64,000 nt of DNA from Flavobacteriales bacterium (GCA_016722445.1 JADKIZ010000002.1:62001-126000), one strand, 5' to 3'; counted from the first letter of the stretch, positions 9,791-20,058 are shown. Made by a program: numbers and translations. The notes: generated by a model from the sequence alone, not told the origin.

Positions 9791-11323
9791 ATGCATCAGA
9801 CAATACTCATTCTTGATTTTGGTTCACAGGTTACACAACTTATTGCAAGGAGGATTCGTGAGCTCAATGTTTATTGTGAAATCCATCCATGGAATAAGGC
9901 TCCAGAACTGACTGAGGCAATAAAAAGGTGTTGTTTTCTCTGGAGCCCATATTCGGTGCATCAAGAAAATGCACCACTGCCCGATATTGCGAAATACACC
10001 GGCAATGTCCCGGTTCTTGGAATATGTTATGGTGCACAACTCATTTCACACTTGAAGAAAGGAGAAGTGATCAGATCAACACACCGTGAATATGGTCGTG
10101 CAGAATTGGTTTCTATCGATCATACATCTCCGTTGCTACATCAAATACCATTGCAATCACAAGTGTGGATGTCGCATGGTGATACCATTCTAAACGCCCC
10201 TGAAAATGCTGAAATCATTTGCTCAACAGAAGATGTGACATGTGCAGGTTATCAGTTGAAAGATGAAAAAATCTACGGATTACAATTCCATCCTGAAGTA
10301 TACCACTCGGTAGACGGCGCTCAAATGCTCAAAAATTTTGTTTGTGGAATTTGTGGATGCGACCAGGATTGGACACCTCTGAATTATATCGATGAAACCG
10401 TAAGACAACTACAGGAAAAAATTGGCGATGATACTGTTGTGATGGGCTTAAGCGGCGGAGTAGATTCTACGGTTGCTGCGGTTCTTCTGCAGCAAGCCAT
10501 TGGCAGCCGTTTGCATTGCATTTTTGTAGATAACGGCCTTCTTCGTAAAAATGAATTTCAGTTGGTCCTCGACAGCTATAAACATCTTGGATTAAATGTG
10601 AAAGGTGTGGATGCATCACAAAAATTCTACGATGCATTAAAAGGTTTGAGTGAGCCTGAAGCTAAAAGGAAGGCAATAGGTCGTGTATTTATCGAAGTTT
10701 TCGACGATGAATCCAAAAAGGAAAAGGATGCCACATGGCTCGGCCAAGGAACGATCTATCCTGACGTGATTGAATCTGTTTCCGTAAGTGGCGGTCCATC
10801 TCAAACCATCAAAAGTCACCACAATGTGGGAGGATTACCAGATTACATGAAACTAACTGTAATCGAACCCCTGAGACTTTTGTTTAAAGATGAAGTGAGA
10901 CGTGTGGGTAAAGCCCTCAGAATACCGGCAGATATTTTAGGCAGACATCCCTTCCCGGGACCTGGACTAGGTATTCGCATTCTTGGAGAAGTTACACCTG
11001 AAAAAGTTCGCTTACTTCAGGAAGCCGATTACATCTGGACTTCCAGTCTTAAAGCCAATGACCTATATGATGAAGTTTGGCAGGCAGGTGCCATTCTATT
11101 GCCCATTCAAAGTGTAGGTGTCATGGGTGATGAGAGAACATACGAGCAAACCATTGCGTTGCGTGCGGTAAACAGCACTGATGGAATGACGGCCGATTGG
11201 AGCCGACTACCTCACGATTTCCTTGCTAAAGTTTCCAATGACATCATCAATAAAGTGAAAGGCGTGAACCGCGTGGTTTATGATATCAGCTCGAAACCTC
11301 CCGCTACCATTGAATGGGAGTAA
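9791..11323 (+). CDS. guaA: GMP synthase (glutamine-hydrolysing), with a short compensated frameshift
   Basis: GuaA aminates XMP to GMP using glutamine and ATP. The N-terminal class I amidotransferase domain has the catalytic Cys 79 (LGICYGAQL) and the His/Glu pair in LQFHPEV. The ATP pyrophosphatase domain has the P-loop GLSGGVDST near residue 220, and the C-terminal dimerisation domain ends in SSKPPATIEWE. The 510-residue length is normal. Residues 46-51 read RCCFLW where the family has GVVFSG. Shifting the frame between the A run at 9922-9926 and about 9942-9944 restores KGVVFSGSPYSV, so an extra A and a missing base cancel out. The rest is intact. The next gene, the LysM/binding protein, also commonly follows guaA in this phylum as I recall. 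Confidence 0.96.
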   Translation: MHQTILILDFGSQVTQLIARRIRELNVYCEIHPWNKAPELTEAIKRCCFLWSPYSVHQENAPLPDIAKYTGNVPVLGICYGAQLISHLKKGEVIRSTHREYGRAELVSIDHTSPLLHQIPLQSQVWMSHGDTILNAPENAEIICSTEDVTCAGYQLKDEKIYGLQFHPEVYHSVDGAQMLKNFVCGICGCDQDWTPLNYIDETVRQLQEKIGDDTVVMGLSGGVDSTVAAVLLQQAIGSRLHCIFVDNGLLRKNEFQLVLDSYKHLGLNVKGVDASQKFYDALKGLSEPEAKRKAIGRVFIEVFDDESKKEKDATWLGQGTIYPDVIESVSVSGGPSQTIKSHHNVGGLPDYMKLTVIEPLRLLFKDEVRRVGKALRIPADILGRHPFPGPGLGIRILGEVTPEKVRLLQEADYIWTSSLKANDLYDEVWQAGAILLPIQSVGVMGDERTYEQTIALRAVNSTDGMTADWSRLPHDFLAKVSNDIINKVKGVNRVVYDISSKPPATIEWE

Positions 11324-11471
11324 TTTCATTCAGTCCCGACCAAAATTGAGAAGTTTCAAATGAAAAAATGCGCTTCTCATATCAGGATGGATTCATCCAT
11401 CTTCATGACCTACTCTGCATATTTGGGTTAAATTTGCCTCTGGCACTGTTTTTAAGCCTCGTCATCATACC

Positions 11472-13235
11472 ATGAAATTCATCTGTCCCACAATATCCGG
11501 CATGCGTCAATGCCTGTTCGTTGTTGTAGCAGTCTTCAGCCTGTGCTTTGAGTCTTTTTCACAAGTATCGTCTCGTATTGAGGACGTGAATGGCGTGGCT
11601 TACTATATTCATGACGTTACTAAAGGCCAAACCCTCTACTCCATTTCAAAATTGTATCAATGTGAGATCAATGATATCACTGCCGCCAATCCTGGCAGTG
11701 ACAGTGGTCTCAAAGAAGGATCTCAAATCCGAATACCAGCATCCAAATCGCGTATCAAAGGAACGAAGTTGAGTGATGATCCGGGTCGGAAATTCCTGAT
11801 GCATGAAGTATTGAAAAAAGAAACACTTTACTCCATTTCCAATAAATACAACATTGATATCAATGATCTGATTGCAGCTAATCCAGGCTCGGATCAAGGG
11901 GTTAAAAAAGGTCAGACACTTAGGATACCAATTAAAACAGAAACTCCAAAAGAAATTCCTCAAGATAAATTTCCTCATACGGTAAAACAAGGAGAAACAC
12001 TTTACGGAATTTCTAAGCAATACAGTGTTACACCGGATGATATCAAAAATGCTAATGCAGGACTCAAAGACGGATTACTCGCGGGTGAAGTCATTTTGAT
12101 CCCGACGAACATTGGACCTGAAATCAAGGAAGAAGATGGACCAGCACCACTTCAACCAGTAAAAATAGCCGGTGAAATTTTTGAAGAGAAATACGACATC
12201 GCCTTGTTGCTTCCATTTTATACGAATTATAACGATACCATGGAAGCGCGCGAAAACAAAATGCGTGATGTCGCTTTACAAATGTACCGCGGCGCGATGA
12301 TGGCTGCCGATTCACTTGAAAAAGAAGGACTCCATGCTAACGTTCATGTCTACAACGCTATTGATAACAAAGCAAAAACAAATGACGTGCTTGCGAAACC
12401 AGAAATGAAAAATGTTGATCTTTTGATCGGTCCGATTTTCAGAGAAACTTTTGGGGACGTATGCACTTGGGGTGCCAAAGAAGGCATTCACGTAGTAAGT
12501 CCGGTACAGCAACCCAATAAAGTCTTGTTGAATTCTGCCAACATGAGCAAGACTGTTCCTGCAACTTCCACTCAATGGATCAGCGTTGCAAGACACGTCT
12601 ACTCAAAGTATCCCAAAGACAATATCATTATCATTGATTCAAAAAATCTGGATGACAGGAAAGCAGTTGATTCATTCCGTGAAGAATGGAAAAAACTCTC
12701 TACAGATAGCATTAAGAATATTATTGTAGTGGCTGACGCAGCATCATTTTCTGTAAAAGACAAATATGCAGTTGGCAAGAAAAACATCATCATTGCGCCC
12801 ACAAGTGATAAAAAAGTGATTGCAACTTTGTTTCGCGTACTTGGAGAAGGCGACATCGTCGTTTATGGTAATGAAAGCTGGGATGATCTAGATGCGATTT
12901 CCGTTGCAAACAGAAATAAATACCATGTTCATTTTCCGCAATCCACTTTTATTGATTACGATGATCCATCAGTTCAAAAATGGATCGAAACGTACCGCAA
13001 GCTTTACAAAACTGAACCGGGTAAATATTCTTTTGTAGGTTACGACGTCATGAAATTCTATGGCACCGGACTTCTCAAATACGGCCGTGACTTTCCTAAT
13101 CACCTCAATGAAATTAAAACGAAGGTCTATGCCAATGGTTTTGATTTTTTGAAAACATCCAATGAAAGTGGTTTTGAAAATCAATATGTGATGATCATTG
13201 GTACCGAAGAGTACACACTCATTCGAGAAAATTGA
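11472..13235 (+). CDS. LysM-repeat protein with periplasmic-binding (PBP1-like) domain
   Basis: A 587-residue exported protein (signal ending near residue 30, ESFSQ). It has three LysM repeats, at about 43-86, 108-152 and 167-212, each of the form TLYSISxxYxxxxxDIxxANPG ending in IRIP or ILIP. These bind peptidoglycan glycan chains. From about residue 240 to the end it resembles a type 1 periplasmic binding fold of amino-acid ABC transporters (IALLLPFYTNYND, DLLIGPIFRETFG, VSPVQQPNKV). No transporter genes are nearby, so it is probably a cell-wall or lipoprotein-assembly factor (LpoA-like logic) rather than a transport receptor; that is inference. A TAAATTTG element at 11429-11436 could be its -7 box. 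Confidence 0.8.
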   Translation: MKFICPTISGMRQCLFVVVAVFSLCFESFSQVSSRIEDVNGVAYYIHDVTKGQTLYSISKLYQCEINDITAANPGSDSGLKEGSQIRIPASKSRIKGTKLSDDPGRKFLMHEVLKKETLYSISNKYNIDINDLIAANPGSDQGVKKGQTLRIPIKTETPKEIPQDKFPHTVKQGETLYGISKQYSVTPDDIKNANAGLKDGLLAGEVILIPTNIGPEIKEEDGPAPLQPVKIAGEIFEEKYDIALLLPFYTNYNDTMEARENKMRDVALQMYRGAMMAADSLEKEGLHANVHVYNAIDNKAKTNDVLAKPEMKNVDLLIGPIFRETFGDVCTWGAKEGIHVVSPVQQPNKVLLNSANMSKTVPATSTQWISVARHVYSKYPKDNIIIIDSKNLDDRKAVDSFREEWKKLSTDSIKNIIVVADAASFSVKDKYAVGKKNIIIAPTSDKKVIATLFRVLGEGDIVVYGNESWDDLDAISVANRNKYHVHFPQSTFIDYDDPSVQKWIETYRKLYKTEPGKYSFVGYDVMKFYGTGLLKYGRDFPNHLNEIKTKVYANGFDFLKTSNESGFENQYVMIIGTEEYTLIREN

Positions 13236-13256
13236 TCAACCCCAATCTTAGAAAAA

Positions 13257-14156
13257 ATGAGTTTCCGGGAAGAGGTTGCTGAGGCGTTTCAAAAAATTCA
13301 AACACACATTTGTGATGGGTTAGAAATCGCTGATGGCAACGCAAAATTTACAGCAGATCACTGGCAACATTCAGGTGGTGGTGGTGGCATTTCAAAAGTC
13401 ATTAGTCATGGTGATGTCTTCGAAAAAGGAGGTGTCAATTTCAGTGCGGTTCAAGGTCCGTTACCGACATTCATGAAGGACAGATTGAATCAACCAGCTA
13501 CATCATTTTTTGCTACTGGAGTAAGTATTGTTATACATCCCTTTTCACCTCAAGTACCTATCATCCACTCCAACATACGATATTTCGAAACTGATGGAGG
13601 AGATGCCTGGTTTGGTGGTGGCATTGATCTGACTCCGATCTACGTCAACCCTCAATAAGCTGGAAGTTTTCATCGTGTGTTGAAAAACACATGCGATGCA
13701 TTTCGTGGTGATGCATATGGACAATTTAAGCAACAGGCTGACGACTATTTTTTCATCAAACACAGAAATGAAACGCGAGGAATTGGAGGGATATTTTTCG
13801 ACTATCTCCGCGCAGATGATCAACACGACATGTCCGATATTTTTCAATTTGTTCAAAATGTTGGTCATTCATTTTTGCCGTCATATGTACCTATAGTTGA
13901 AGCCAACAAATCATTGCCTTTTACGGAAAAAGAAAAACAATTTCAATTTATCAGACGCGGTCGATACGTAGAATTCAATTTGGTTTATGACAGAGGTACG
14001 CGTTTCGGACTCGAGACAGGTGGCAGAATAGAATCCATACTGATGAGTTTACCTGAACATGCCTCATGGATTTACAACTTTCAACCCGATTTCGGTAGTG
14101 CAGAAGAAAAAACAATATCTCAACTTCAAAAAGGAATTGATCGAATTGCTCTATAG
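13257..14156 (+). CDS. hemF: Oxygen-dependent coproporphyrinogen III oxidase, interrupted by an in-frame TAA
   Basis: HemF converts coproporphyrinogen III to protoporphyrinogen IX with oxygen in haem synthesis. Signature segments are HSNIRYFET, WFGGGIDLTP, FDYLRADD and NLVYDRGTRFGLETGGR. Both parts are in one frame: the first ends DLTPIYVNPQ, a TAA follows at 13656-13658 (codon 134), and the text resumes AGSFHRVLKNTCDAF. One base change (CAA or GAA to TAA) explains the break. Read through, the protein is 299 residues, the normal length. It starts 21 bp after the LysM gene and is followed by a strong terminator, so the two may be cotranscribed. Because the rest is perfectly conserved, a consensus error is as likely as a real nonsense mutation. 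Confidence 0.9.
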
Positions 14157-14182
14157 AAAAAGCCGGTTTTCACCGGCTTTTT
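14157..14182 (+). terminator. Rho-independent terminator after hemF
   Basis: AAAAAGCCGG and CCGGCTTTTT form a perfect stem with a 6-base loop, starting directly after the hemF stop codon and ending in a T run. The flanking A and T runs could let it work for both strands, so it could also serve the convergent gene ending at 14258. Confidence 0.85.
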
Positions 14183-14257
14183 CATTGATCAGACTGTGAC
14201 TTTCCCCTTTTCCAATATCACCAAACCTATGTCACTGTCTGAATTTGCCATTCATGA

Positions 14258-17200
14258 TTACTTCTGAATGATAACACGCAATTCGTATACTCCATTGATC
14301 GATTGAACCTTTAGGAGATAAGAACCATTCACCATCGACTGAGGTAATGTCAATTGCTGAATACTTCCATTCGTAGAATTAAGATTACTTCTTTGGAAAA
14401 CGGCCCGTCCGGTGAGATCGTACAAAGTGACGGCATAATTCATCTCATCTTGAAGTCCGGATAAATTGATGGTGCCATTTGTTGGATTGGGATAAATTCC
14501 CAAAACCGTAGATTCATTCCACAACCAACGATAATATGGATTATCGCCGCATTGCACAAACGTTACACTTTGAGGTGAATCGATCCAAAGTCCGAAATAA
14601 TAATCGCTGGTGAGCAATTCTACCGGTTGATCATAGTTGGTTGTGTCCACGCTCTCGCTTAATGAATCAATCGGCAATTCCAACAAATAGTAGTCTTCAA
14701 TTCTGCTCATTTCCAAATCAACCTGCTGCCTCCATGAATTCAGAACGAATTGTTCCAAAGAATCCAGATCACAATCATTCAGATGGGTGAAAACCTGCTG
14801 GGTAATTTCAAGTTTGCCTATGGTGCGAAATAATTGTCCCTTATCTAACTCAAGATAAAACTGTGCCTGGTAAGTTGAATCAGTAAGCGCCGTATCTGTC
14901 ATCAGATTGAGAACATCTACATAATATTGAACAGGCAATTGAAATGCGGTTTGATTGTTTTCGGCAATCAGATCACCTTGAAAGAAAAGGTTTTCCAAAG
15001 CCGCTTTCATGTTTTGCCTCGCCCAATTCATTTTGTATCGAATCTCCTGACTTTGCAATTCAAGACCGCTTGTAAGGATTTCGCGAAACAATTTCACAGC
15101 ATCCGCATCATTGGCAAGGCTGTCGTAAGACTCCATCTGCATCGCTGCAAAAACAAGAGCACTATCCAATGTCACTTCATTAAAATTCAAAGTTGAAATG
15201 ATTGGATTTTCAAGATCAAACTCGTTGTCTTTCGTTTGAAATTCGCCTTGATCGTCTTTATTTGGTTCTTCATTCATGGATGTGGATTCCGTTCCATGAT
15301 AAATCAATGACTTTACTTCAGGTTTGATCTTCAGTGGACAAGACATTGGACCGATTGGTGCGAGATCTTTGAACAAAACTGGACAAGGAGCAGCATATTC
15401 ATAAATGAGACAAGAAGAAATATCTGAAGTTTGAACATCAAACTTATCAGGATCAGGAGGCGTGTTTCCACCGCCATTGGGTTGATATCCGCCAGATGCA
15501 TAGGTACCCCAATGGTTGTTGTACGCATCGAGCATTTGCTGACAACCATGAGATTTCAAACAAGGAATATTCAAAGTTCCGCTCACATAGAAAGCATTTT
15601 CTGATGAGAAAATATTTCTGCCTTTGTAGAGATTGATCCCTGATGCATTCACCAATTGAATACAAATGCCTGTACCGGAAAAATTGTTGTATCCTGCCAT
15701 ATCAGTTCCACTCACATTGACATATGCATCCATGGCACGTATGCCAGTATGGGTGTCAAAATCAGAACAACTCACGCTGATCTTACCTCCACGTTTGTCC
15801 ACTGCAGCCTGATAGTCACAACCGATGAAAGAACTCTTGCTCACAACAACTTCAACCAAACTGAAATCGTCGACACCGCTGTCATCACCTTCAAAAACAC
15901 ATGCATAAACTTTGCTGATACCTGCGAGGGATTCACTTGATGCTTTGCAGTCATCAAAATGAGAGTTTCTGATTTCATAACTTCCACCGAAAGAATGGAA
16001 GCCAGAAATATCCGTTTGAAAATCGCATTGACCCAAGGCGCTGATAGACTCATGGGTGGTGACCTTTACCCGATCAAATTCACAACGGTTCAAGGCACAT
16101 TGATTACCCCAAACTTGAAGACTTGCGGGATCTGCGAATTGTTCGATGAGACCATCAGAGACAAATTTCACATCCTCAGCGGAAAATTTCATATCGGTAG
16201 AAATCGCACCTGTATGATGCATATCAACTCTTCCATCCTGTAACATGATTTCGCCATTGTGCCAAACGCTATTGCCAAATCGGGCATATTCACCTACTTC
16301 AAGAATCGTGTTGTAATTTCCTTTGCCCTGGATTAACAATCTCGAATTTTCACCATTGGTGATCACATCACTTTCGCCATCAGCGACACGAATAAAACCG
16401 CAATCATTTTCATCTCCATGAATGATAAGCTCAGCTCCATCCTCTAGGATAATCTTTCCACCATTCAATTCGATTCTGGCTTCTGCTTCATCCAATAAGA
16501 AATCATGTGTTCCACCTTGGATGATGAGTTTGGAACCGGGGTTGAGGATGATTCCACCGGAATACACCTTGCAATCAGATCCATCATGAAGGATCATTTC
16601 CGCACCTTCATTCAACACAATGCGACTGTCATGAAATAACTTCAAACTACCGCCATTGCCAATGATTAATTTACTGTCACGGTTGACAATAAGATCAGCA
16701 TAACGCAAACTATTCAACTCCGAACCGATTCGGATTTCACCCAATTCATCTACCAAAATCTCTGACGGTGAACACTCATTAGTAGTAACACTGAAATAGT
16801 TATCGTCATTGTAAATATCTAATGAGGTCGCATAGTGTGTGATAAAGTCCTCATGTATCATAAGCACACCTCCATCATGAATATGCAAATCTCTCAACCA
16901 GTTATAACCCGATTTACCAAAATTGAAAGACCCGTCGATTCCACTGGCAGAGGTTAACTCATCTCCCAATTCCATTCTATCCGGTGCAAGAATTTCATTG
17001 AGCATATTATCAATGTTATACGGTGTCAACTCGACGTGTACTTCATTGCCTGCAGTAGCATAAAATACTTCGTCAAAATTCTGAAGTTGAGGATTATCCA
17101 ATAAATATTGCTCAACTGCGAGATTTGGATTCTCCAGCATTAAGCCAACTGCACTCGCAGTCGCAACAAAGCAATGGTTGTCATTGTATTGATGCTCTCC

Positions 17201-19093
17201 AATCGGGCAATCCAGTAAATTGCTTCCGAGTGAACGTCCAAACTCCTTAACCGATGATCTTGTTCCACCAGGGGCATAATCCAAATTGGGTTGATCACCA
17301 ACAGAAAAGATCGTTAAATTCTCAAAATCTAACAATCCTCCAATATCCCCAATCAAAGGAATATCATTGATCCAACCCTCATCCCCAGCAGCATCCTCAA
17401 GGTAGGTCGGCATTGAAATTCGGGCAATCACATTGTACTCATCTCCATTACTCGGGCATAGATAAACTTCAGCGATATCATCAAATATGGTATTGCATTC
17501 CCAATCAACTAAGGGAAACATATCATGAGGAATTTCAACATTGGTACCAACACCATTGCAGATCGCCATTGTTCTGCTCTTTTCAGGATACCCCATACTT
17601 TCAAGTTCTGCGTAAAATTGATCGTGATACGACGAACTCATGTCATATTGGACATTCAATAACTGAATCGCAGCAGGACGTCTGAGCATTTGGTTAAACA
17701 TTATCCCTGCTTCAGCCACACCATTATCTGCAAAAAACTTTACAGCACTTTGAATGGCAATTGGAATATTGGCACCGGCATGTGGAGCATCTACAGATAA
17801 CCAAAGCCGTGTACAATGGTCTTCACCATTCATTTCCATCTTCCGCAGTGCATAGCGTGTTACAACACCTCCCATACTTGCACCTGAAACAACCAATGGC
17901 TCATCACCAGATTTGTATTCATTGCACAATCGAATAATGTGTTGCACCAATTCGGCATTTTTCTGTATAAAATCCGCACCATCCTCAAAATCGACCAAGA
18001 CAATATCATAACCATATGATCGAATTTCGTTCAACATGTCAGGCATCAATTGCAACATATCATAACCGTAGTTCCTGTCATCGGTCGGATCTGGATCCAC
18101 AAATCCACTGCTAAATTCACACCATCCGAAAGATCCATTTCTGTAGATGGTGGATGGAAGTGATATCAAGCCTTCATAACCGAAATCGATGCCTTCCACA
18201 AAAATGAATGGCTTGTCAAATACACCATCATCGCTTGTTAGTGTAAATGCATTGCCCTTTACCAATTCTCCTTGATAGACTGTAGCGATTTCCCAAGGGA
18301 AATTCATATTACCATTCGTAGGCCATGGAGCTGCTGTTGGAAAAGGAAATGAAGTTGTTTCGCATGGATAAAAAGTTGAAAGTTCTTTGAGCACCACACC
18401 AGCCTTTTGAATTCCCCCTGTTCTATTGATTTTGACTCGGACAATACGTTCGCCAGCATTCTCAGGATAGTTCACAGTAATCACTTCTTCAAATGAAATT
18501 GGTCTAAATCCAAGGCCATCATCGAAATCCATTTCAATAGAAATTGGCATAGCTTTGTTGGTGATATACCATTCCTGTTTTAAAAGAAACTTCATTTCAC
18601 CTTCCAATGCATAGTCGGAACAGATCCATGGAACCATGGCGTTTTTCTGCACATATGGGCTCATGAACTGAGTAGGAGAATCATAAAATTTATCCCCTTC
18701 AATATAAATGAGTTCATCACTTAGGACAGTCGGGATAAAATCATGATAGCTTATATCGAGAATAGCTATCGGCATACAGTTTTGAATGGTCGCCACCTCC
18801 AACATGGACATGTGAAATGCAGAATAATCAGAGATAAATTCATTAGCGCTCAAGCATGCACGGTCAAAAGTGCAGAACAGTCGTGATGCATCTGCATAGT
18901 CCACGATTTGATCATAACCTGATCCATCGGGAACCGACACATCATGATAAGTTTGAGGGTAAAAAAACTGACTTGTAATCGCTTCGAGGTTGAGTTGATC
19001 AAATGGTTCTCTGACCTGAGCCTTGAGGTAAAAAGTGGAGGATATCAGCAATACAAAGGATATCCAGCACCTTGCGGTGAAATTATTTTTCAT
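14258..19093 (-). CDS. Giant T9SS-exported protein: alpha/beta hydrolase plus beta-solenoid
   Basis: A 1611-residue secreted protein. The signal peptide covers residues 1-25 (STFYLKAQ). An alpha/beta-hydrolase region lies around residues 290-650: VLVDFEDGADF, the nucleophile elbow VVSGASMGGVV near residue 405, LSVDAPHAG, and a candidate His in NDNHCFVA. This resembles PGAP1/lipase-class esterases. Residues ~740-1200 are short repeated strands (LIIGNGGSLKL, IILNPGSKLIIQGG, KIILEDGAELII), typical of a parallel beta-helix. A helical region follows (about 1300-1500). The C-terminus (LGIYPNPTNGTINLSG to ELRVIIQK) is a type A T9SS sorting domain. The likely product is a cell-surface or released lipase/esterase. 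The substrate is unknown. It is transcribed alone. Confidence 0.8.
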   Translation of the reverse strand: MKNNFTARCWISFVLLISSTFYLKAQVREPFDQLNLEAITSQFFYPQTYHDVSVPDGSGYDQIVDYADASRLFCTFDRACLSANEFISDYSAFHMSMLEVATIQNCMPIAILDISYHDFIPTVLSDELIYIEGDKFYDSPTQFMSPYVQKNAMVPWICSDYALEGEMKFLLKQEWYITNKAMPISIEMDFDDGLGFRPISFEEVITVNYPENAGERIVRVKINRTGGIQKAGVVLKELSTFYPCETTSFPFPTAAPWPTNGNMNFPWEIATVYQGELVKGNAFTLTSDDGVFDKPFIFVEGIDFGYEGLISLPSTIYRNGSFGWCEFSSGFVDPDPTDDRNYGYDMLQLMPDMLNEIRSYGYDIVLVDFEDGADFIQKNAELVQHIIRLCNEYKSGDEPLVVSGASMGGVVTRYALRKMEMNGEDHCTRLWLSVDAPHAGANIPIAIQSAVKFFADNGVAEAGIMFNQMLRRPAAIQLLNVQYDMSSSYHDQFYAELESMGYPEKSRTMAICNGVGTNVEIPHDMFPLVDWECNTIFDDIAEVYLCPSNGDEYNVIARISMPTYLEDAAGDEGWINDIPLIGDIGGLLDFENLTIFSVGDQPNLDYAPGGTRSSVKEFGRSLGSNLLDCPIGEHQYNDNHCFVATASAVGLMLENPNLAVEQYLLDNPQLQNFDEVFYATAGNEVHVELTPYNIDNMLNEILAPDRMELGDELTSASGIDGSFNFGKSGYNWLRDLHIHDGGVLMIHEDFITHYATSLDIYNDDNYFSVTTNECSPSEILVDELGEIRIGSELNSLRYADLIVNRDSKLIIGNGGSLKLFHDSRIVLNEGAEMILHDGSDCKVYSGGIILNPGSKLIIQGGTHDFLLDEAEARIELNGGKIILEDGAELIIHGDENDCGFIRVADGESDVITNGENSRLLIQGKGNYNTILEVGEYARFGNSVWHNGEIMLQDGRVDMHHTGAISTDMKFSAEDVKFVSDGLIEQFADPASLQVWGNQCALNRCEFDRVKVTTHESISALGQCDFQTDISGFHSFGGSYEIRNSHFDDCKASSESLAGISKVYACVFEGDDSGVDDFSLVEVVVSKSSFIGCDYQAAVDKRGGKISVSCSDFDTHTGIRAMDAYVNVSGTDMAGYNNFSGTGICIQLVNASGINLYKGRNIFSSENAFYVSGTLNIPCLKSHGCQQMLDAYNNHWGTYASGGYQPNGGGNTPPDPDKFDVQTSDISSCLIYEYAAPCPVLFKDLAPIGPMSCPLKIKPEVKSLIYHGTESTSMNEEPNKDDQGEFQTKDNEFDLENPIISTLNFNEVTLDSALVFAAMQMESYDSLANDADAVKLFREILTSGLELQSQEIRYKMNWARQNMKAALENLFFQGDLIAENNQTAFQLPVQYYVDVLNLMTDTALTDSTYQAQFYLELDKGQLFRTIGKLEITQQVFTHLNDCDLDSLEQFVLNSWRQQVDLEMSRIEDYYLLELPIDSLSESVDTTNYDQPVELLTSDYYFGLWIDSPQSVTFVQCGDNPYYRWLWNESTVLGIYPNPTNGTINLSGLQDEMNYAVTLYDLTGRAVFQRSNLNSTNGSIQQLTLPQSMVNGSYLLKVQSINGVYELRVIIQK

Positions 19094-19329
19094 TTTGATT
19101 AAAGTTTTAGGTTAACTGACGCTTCTAAATGATGCGTCATTTTGTGTTGAAATAAGAATCCGTTTAAAGCAGTTAGGCAGGTTTTGGTCGATGTGGTTAA
19201 ACTATGGAGGTTGAAATTGTTTTCCGATCCATTCGACAATCAATCGATGCACGCATGGCTCCGCCTGCCGCATCACGCGGTTGCATTTTGAATACATGTT
19301 GTGGGTTATTGGTTAAAGGTTAGTTTCGC

Positions 19330-19965
19330 TTAATAGTGATAAACGAATTCAAGTGTATCGAAGGCAGGTATGTTCACGGTAAAAGCCTCGTTGGCTATAG
19401 TGTCAAATTCAGCAACACCGATACTCACCAATTGCACTACACGAAAAAACTCATCAGTGTTACCCATCTGAAGCACAATCTGGGTGGATCCTGGAGCAAT
19501 GCCATTCCAACTGCCAGACCCAGGCTCGTTAATGGTATGACCTATGTACACTTCTGGATTGAGTGGTTCATCATCCTGTATACTGAACTTTATCCATGCA
19601 TGTGGATACAAAAAATACTTCCCTTGCGAAACTGGCGGTTCTGTCAAATACAATCCCGTACCACATGAGTTGAAATAGCCATCCTTTTGTACACAGATTT
19701 TATCGATCGAATCAGTTTTAAGCCAAGTGACCTCTCCATTTTCATCACTGAACATGTGACCATGCAATGCGATACCCGAACCGGAACTTGCTTCATCAAA
19801 AAGATAGACATCGGCATCGGGAACAGGAACTTCTGTCCCCACTTCAACAACCTTCACATGGAAATATGGATCAGGTGCATCTGCAGGTTCAGTGGGTTGT
19901 TTGTCTCTGCATGATGAAATGACAATACTTGAAAACAGAATCAAAAAAAAATAAAGGTTTTTCAT
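19330..19965 (-). CDS. Lipoprotein with carboxypeptidase-regulatory-like fold
   Basis: A 211-residue lipoprotein (signal ending IVISSC, Cys 19). The mature part starts with a proline-rich linker (PTEPADAPDPY) and then FHVKVVEVGTEVPVPDADVYLF, a pattern typical of carboxypeptidase-regulatory-like or SpaA-like Ig folds in surface proteins of this phylum. No catalytic residues are visible. The start at 19965 is preferred over the ATG at 20016 because it begins the signal peptide. It lies 236 bp upstream of the giant T9SS cargo on the same strand. The stretch 19094-19329 holds no gene but contains the inverted repeat TGACGC / GCGTCA at 19116-19138. Confidence 0.6.
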   Translation of the reverse strand: MKNLYFFLILFSSIVISSCRDKQPTEPADAPDPYFHVKVVEVGTEVPVPDADVYLFDEASSGSGIALHGHMFSDENGEVTWLKTDSIDKICVQKDGYFNSCGTGLYLTEPPVSQGKYFLYPHAWIKFSIQDDEPLNPEVYIGHTINEPGSGSWNGIAPGSTQIVLQMGNTDEFFRVVQLVSIGVAEFDTIANEAFTVNIPAFDTLEFVYHY

Positions 19966-20043
19966 TGGTTTGGTTTTAGCGTTTAACGACACAAATGTAA
20001 TAACCACATTTCCCAAAATCCAATTCCAAAACCAAAGAAACTT

Positions 20044-20058
20044 ATTCCAAAATGGAAT
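20044..20058. repeat. 15-bp near-palindrome ATTCCAAAATGGAAT, copy 1
   Basis: ATTCCA and TGGAAT flank a 3-base centre. The same 15-mer in the opposite orientation lies at 35884-35898 upstream of ssb. This copy is about 80 bp upstream of the lipoprotein start at 19965 and just after the psd stop region. It could be a regulator site; function is unknown. Confidence 0.4.

Noticed and set aside
3887..13658. TGA or TAA recoding as a genetic-code change
   Set aside because: The two stops differ (TGA and TAA), and both codons end many other genes in this window normally.
14927..17685. Several plus-strand ORFs of 70-94 residues inside the giant cargo gene
   Set aside because: All are shadows of one continuous 1611-residue frame.
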